Shown one piece after another: positions 31,362 to 33,704 of a stretch of 33,704 bases of DNA (position 1 is the stretch's first letter; each line of letters starts with the position of its first letter). The stretch spans positions 1 through 33,704 of the forward strand of contig DASWQV010000026.1 in assembly GCA_036403515.1 (NCBI GenBank), written 5' to 3'. Below the pieces are notes generated by a model. The model was not told where the DNA came from, ran no database searches, and was given only the letters and a program-made list of their open reading frames with translations. This DNA comes from VRUE01 sp036403515. GTDB lineage: Bacteria > Actinomycetota > Thermoleophilia > Solirubrobacterales > 70-9. Both the position numbers and the translations under genes were made by a program.

Positions 31362-31933
31362 GCGACGCTCTCGCGCTGTCCGGCGTGCACGCCCTCGGCG
31401 AACTCCTCGACGATCTTGGCGTTGAAGGCTTCGAGGTCGTCGGGCTTGCGGCTGCTGACCAGGCCCTGGTCGACGTGGACTTCCTCGTCGACCCACTCGG
31501 CCCCGGCGTTGCGCAGGTCGGTCTGCAGGCTTGGCCAGGAGGTGATCGTGCGACCGTGCAGCACATCGGCCTCGATCAGCGTCCAGGGGCCGTGACAGAT
31601 CACGCCGACCGGCTTACCGGCCGCGAAGAAGGCGCGGACGAACTCGACCGCCTCCGGCTTGGTCCGCAGCTGGTCCGGGTTGGCGACCCCGCCCGGCAGG
31701 ACCAAGCCGTCGTACTCGTTCGCCTCGGCGTCGCCGACCGCCCTGTCCGGGGTGAAGGTGTCGCCCTTGTCGAGATGGTTGAAGGCCTGCACGTCGCCCC
31801 CTTCGGGCGCCAGCAGGTCGACCTCGGCACCCGCCTCGCGGACCGCCTCCAGCGGCTCGGTCAGCTCGACCTGCTCAACCCCCTCGTTGGCGACGAGAAA
31901 GGCGATTCGCTTGCCCTGCAATTGGTCAGACAT
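31358..31933 (-). CDS. DJ-1/PfpI family protein (type 1 glutamine amidotransferase-like)
   Basis: A 191-residue protein of the DJ-1/PfpI superfamily. Visible are KRIAFLVANEGVEQVELTEP with the conserved Glu, YDGLVLPGGVANPDQLR, and the nucleophile elbow GKPVGVICHGPWTLIEADVL with the Cys-His pair. The C-terminal half (RTITSWPSLQTDLRNAGAEW, VDEEVHVDQGLVSSRKPDDL) is typical of the PfpI/YhbO branch, linked to stress protection and deglycase or protease activity. The ATG at 31933 has GGAGGTGA, and a near-consensus SigB/SigF-type promoter lies 40 bp upstream. Confidence 0.92.
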   Translation of the reverse strand: MSDQLQGKRIAFLVANEGVEQVELTEPLEAVREAGAEVDLLAPEGGDVQAFNHLDKGDTFTPDRAVGDAEANEYDGLVLPGGVANPDQLRTKPEAVEFVRAFFAAGKPVGVICHGPWTLIEADVLHGRTITSWPSLQTDLRNAGAEWVDEEVHVDQGLVSSRKPDDLEAFNAKIVEEFAEGVHAGQRESVA

Positions 31934-31971
31934 CAGTCACCTCCATTGGCAAAGTTCCCGAGCAGGGGCAG

Positions 31972-31996
31972 CTACCCGGCGAAGGAGTCGCGAAAC
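31972..31996 (-). promoter_or_regulatory. SigB/SigF-type promoter of the PfpI gene
   Basis: On the minus strand GTTTCG (31996-31991), a 13-bp spacer and GGGTAG (31977-31972). The start site near 31965 gives a leader of about 32 nt containing the GGAGGTGA ribosome binding site. Confidence 0.68.
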
Positions 31997-32049
31997 GACG
32001 ATGCGGGCGGTCGACGGAAGCGCCCGCGGCAGGTGCTAGAAGGCACGCT

Positions 32050-32622
32050 GTGGAAGCCCATCGGTCATACGAGCGCTTCGAGCACGGTCATCGGGCGGCG
32101 AAAAGCGAGAACGAGGGCGGCGAGCTGCGCTACGGACGCAACGCAGCGATGGCCGTTGCCGTGATGGCCGCCCTGCTCGCGGTAGCGACCTTCCTCTCCA
32201 ACGAGGCGGTGAAGGAGGTCGTCACCGGCGAGACCCGTCGGGCCGATGTCGCTGCCCGGCTGGAGAGCAACAGGGTCAAGATCGACCTTGCGGAAGGAAA
32301 CTCGGTGTTGCTGAGGGTGCTCGCTGAGGGCGGGGTCCAGGAGCATCGGGCCGCCGTCGAGGCGACCCGGCATGAGGCTCGGGTGGCCGGCGATTTGAGG
32401 CCGACCGATGCAGATCTCGGCGCCGCGATCGGCGCCCGTGAGAACGAAGTCGACCACGCCAATACGCAGCACGTCGACTACGAGCTGTCCGAGGTCGCCC
32501 TGGAGGTCGGCATCGTTCTCGCCTCGGTTTCGATCATCGCCCGTCGTCGTTGGCTGCTCGGCGCCGCCGGCGCCGCGGCGAGCGCCGGGGTTGTGCTTCT
32601 TCTGGTCGGTCTGCTCATATAG
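32050..32622 (+). CDS. Membrane protein of DUF4337-like type
   Basis: A 190-residue protein with a TM segment near residue 35 (NAAMAVAVMAALLAVATFLS), a long polar, charged middle region (about residues 55-150, probably helical) and two closely spaced C-terminal TM segments (LEVGIVLASVSIIARRRWLL, GAAASAGVVLLLVGLL). The layout resembles DUF4337 proteins, whose function is unknown. The GTG at 32050 is the first reasonable start; its ribosome binding site (GAAGG) is weak. The LapA-like gene follows after 6 bp, so the two probably form an operon. Confidence 0.7.
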   Translation: MEAHRSYERFEHGHRAAKSENEGGELRYGRNAAMAVAVMAALLAVATFLSNEAVKEVVTGETRRADVAARLESNRVKIDLAEGNSVLLRVLAEGGVQEHRAAVEATRHEARVAGDLRPTDADLGAAIGARENEVDHANTQHVDYELSEVALEVGIVLASVSIIARRRWLLGAAGAAASAGVVLLLVGLLI

Positions 32623-32628
32623 GGGAGC

Positions 32629-32865
32629 GTGAACAAAGAGAGCAAACCGATCAACTGGCGCGCTTGGGCCGTCGGCAGCCTGGTTGCCCTCGTGGCCATC
32701 GTCGCCCTGCAGAACTCCCAGCAGGTCAGGGTCGACGTCCTCTTCATCACCGTCGACGCGCCGCTGATCATCACCCTGCTGGCAGCGGTTGCGATCGGCG
32801 CCGTGATCGGCTACGTCGCTCCGCTGGTTCGCCGCCACCGTCGCGAGGGTCGCCACGAGGCCTGA
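32629..32865 (+). CDS. LapA-domain (DUF1049) small membrane protein
   Basis: A 78-residue protein with two TM helices (WAVGSLVALVAIVALQNSQQ; ITLLAAVAIGAVIGYVAPL) separated by VRVDVLFITVDAPLI, the LapA/DUF1049 pattern including the N-S-Q-x-V motif, and a basic C-terminal tail (VRRHRREGRHE). LapA proteins help assemble lipopolysaccharide in Gram-negatives; in actinobacteria their role is unknown. The GTG start at 32629 has GGGGAG just upstream. It lies 6 bp after the DUF4337-like gene. Confidence 0.82.
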   Translation: MNKESKPINWRAWAVGSLVALVAIVALQNSQQVRVDVLFITVDAPLIITLLAAVAIGAVIGYVAPLVRRHRREGRHEA

Positions 32866-32875
32866 AGCTGCTCGG

Positions 32876-33385
32876 TCAGGGTCGGTGGCCTGAGGCTCGG
32901 CTGGACTCGCCCGCAAACGCTTCACGGGCCGCGTCAAGTCGCAGCGCTTCAGCCGTCGCGCGCTGTGACTCCGCCCGCTCGATCAAGCCGGCGAGGTCGA
33001 ACCGCGAGAGCTCGGCGCTCTGCGTCTGTTCCAGCGCCTGCCAGAGCTCGAGCTTGCCGGTGATCCCAATTTGGAGCATCTCCAGCTCGAGCAGGCGGCT
33101 GAGCGGCGAGTAACCGGTGAGGCGCCCGTTCAGCTTCAGCCGCCCGAGCTTCTCCGCCGCCCAGGCGGCGGCCGTCTTGGCAGGGCTCCGCTTCACGCCG
33201 AGCTGCTCCATGATTCGCTCCAGCGTCTCTCGGTCGGCTTCGATCTCGGCAGAGAGGCTTGCCAGCTTTTCGCCAAAGCTCGTGCCTCGATTGCTCGAAC
33301 GCGCCCGGCGGGCCAGCTCCACTCCGGCCGTCGCCCCGGCCAGGTGATCGTTCAGGTAAATGGCCAGGAGCCGGCGCTCAATCAC
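32876..33385 (-). CDS. Helical hypothetical protein
   Basis: A 169-residue soluble protein predicted to be almost all helix. The start LAIYLNDHLAGATAGVELAR is followed by LASLSAEIEADRETLERIME, a short basic linker (LGVKRSPAKTAAAWAAEKLG), LSRLLELEMLQIGITGKLEL and a final helix (FDLAGLIERAESQRATAEAL). The arrangement suggests a four-helix bundle, like a ferritin-like protein, but the metal ligands are not clear. I recall similar uncharacterised proteins in actinobacteria but assign no family name. It is convergent with the LapA-like gene, with 10 bp between the stops. Confidence 0.7.
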   Translation of the reverse strand: MIERRLLAIYLNDHLAGATAGVELARRARSSNRGTSFGEKLASLSAEIEADRETLERIMEQLGVKRSPAKTAAAWAAEKLGRLKLNGRLTGYSPLSRLLELEMLQIGITGKLELWQALEQTQSAELSRFDLAGLIERAESQRATAEALRLDAAREAFAGESSRASGHRP

Positions 33386-33450
33386 GCTGCACGCGGCTCA
33401 CCCTGTCGCTTGCTTGGCGGCCCATCGCCACGCGAAGCGGTCGGCGAGCA

Positions 33451-33704
33451 TTAGCTCCGCTCCTCGAGGTCGCGCTCCCGCTCCTCAGCCTTGCGCTCAT
33501 TGAGGTCCGCTTCGGCCGCGGTGCGCCTCGCGCGCTCCTCGGCCAACTCGGCCTCGCTGCGGGACCGCTCGGCCTGCTCACGGTGATGGGCGGCGTCGTC
33601 GTGGATCGCCTCAGTCTGGACCTTTCCGACCTGACTTTCGCGGTTGCGGCGAGCGGCGGCTGCAAGCAGCAAGCCGATCACGATGACGGCGACGATCACG
33701 ATGG
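33451..33704 (-). CDS. Membrane-anchored coiled-coil protein (5' end outside window)
   Basis: At least 82 residues: an N-terminal TM segment (IVAVIVIGLLLAAAARRNRE) followed by a long charged helix (REQAERSRSEAELAEERARR, AEADLNERKAEERERDLEER) likely to form a coiled coil on the cytoplasmic side. The frame stays open to the window edge through ATC and GTG codons, and the TM segment is not yet complete, so the true start probably lies beyond 33704. I recognise no family. Similar short TM-plus-coiled-coil proteins often scaffold or stabilise partners; that is only analogy. Confidence 0.65.
   Translation of the reverse strand, partial: IVIVAVIVIGLLLAAAARRNRESQVGKVQTEAIHDDAAHHREQAERSRSEAELAEERARRTAAEADLNERKAEERERDLEERS

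Overview
The window is about 33.7 kb of very GC-rich, densely coding bacterial DNA with many GTG and TTG starts and almost no spacer DNA. The gene content (error-prone polymerase DnaE2, HxlR and PadR regulators, an ECF42/YCII pair, choice-of-anchor D secreted proteins, DUF2294/MpsC proteins, SpoIIE-type phosphatases, topoisomerase IB, DUF72, DUF4235) fits a soil actinobacterium, probably Thermoleophilia/Solirubrobacterales. That placement is inference from gene style. There are no rRNA or tRNA genes, CRISPR arrays, insertion sequences or phage genes. The first 88 bases form a perfect palindrome whose right half is dnaE2 coding sequence, so the window probably begins at a contig end.

Layout. 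0-3 kb: the 3' end of dnaE2, then an HxlR-SCP2 regulator divergent from a 14-TM drug exporter, with a clear operator and a stress-type promoter between them. 3-6.5 kb (minus strand): a frameshifted ECF42 sigma factor, its YCII partner and two alpha/beta hydrolases. 6.6-9.4 kb: a secreted choice-of-anchor D protein, a UppP-like phosphatase and a queuosine-salvage (DUF2419/Qng1) protein. 9.4-12.0 kb: a three-gene ABC-2 exporter with start/stop overlaps. 12-16 kb: SRPBCC protein, BacA-like prephenate-dehydratase-fold protein, secreted VWA protein, FAD monooxygenase with a divergent PadR regulator. 16-18.4 kb: secreted NlpC/P60-like hydrolase and a PAS-GAF-PP2C phosphatase. 18.4-21.2 kb: three DUF2294/MpsC paralogues in alternating orientation, followed by two winged-helix regulators. 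21.2-24.4 kb: a 19-codon small ORF, a DHFR-fold protein and a frameshifted MMPL transporter. 24.4-33.7 kb: a stress-like block containing a 76-aa protein, a duplicated ferritin-like protein, a membrane PP2C phosphatase, a zinc ribbon, a MEDS-HATPase anti-sigma-like protein, a Pro-rich peptide, DUF4235, topoisomerase IB, a small membrane protein, DUF72, a HAD hydrolase, a PfpI/DJ-1 protein, DUF4337-like and LapA-like membrane proteins and a helical protein.

The main unifying signal is a promoter motif, GTTTNN-N13-15-GGGTA(G/A), found upstream of seven genes (plus one degenerate copy). It matches the SigB/SigF general-stress class. The window also encodes two PP2C phosphatases and a HATPase-type switch protein, the usual components of partner-switching control of such sigma factors. 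I infer that much of the 24-32 kb block, and the exporter at 1.5 kb, belong to one general-stress regulon. The sigma factor itself is not in the window.

Two genes (ECF42 and MMPL) each carry one apparent single-base deletion in a G/C run. The ECF42 and topoisomerase genes also lack a canonical start where their conserved N-termini begin. These could be assembly errors or real decay.
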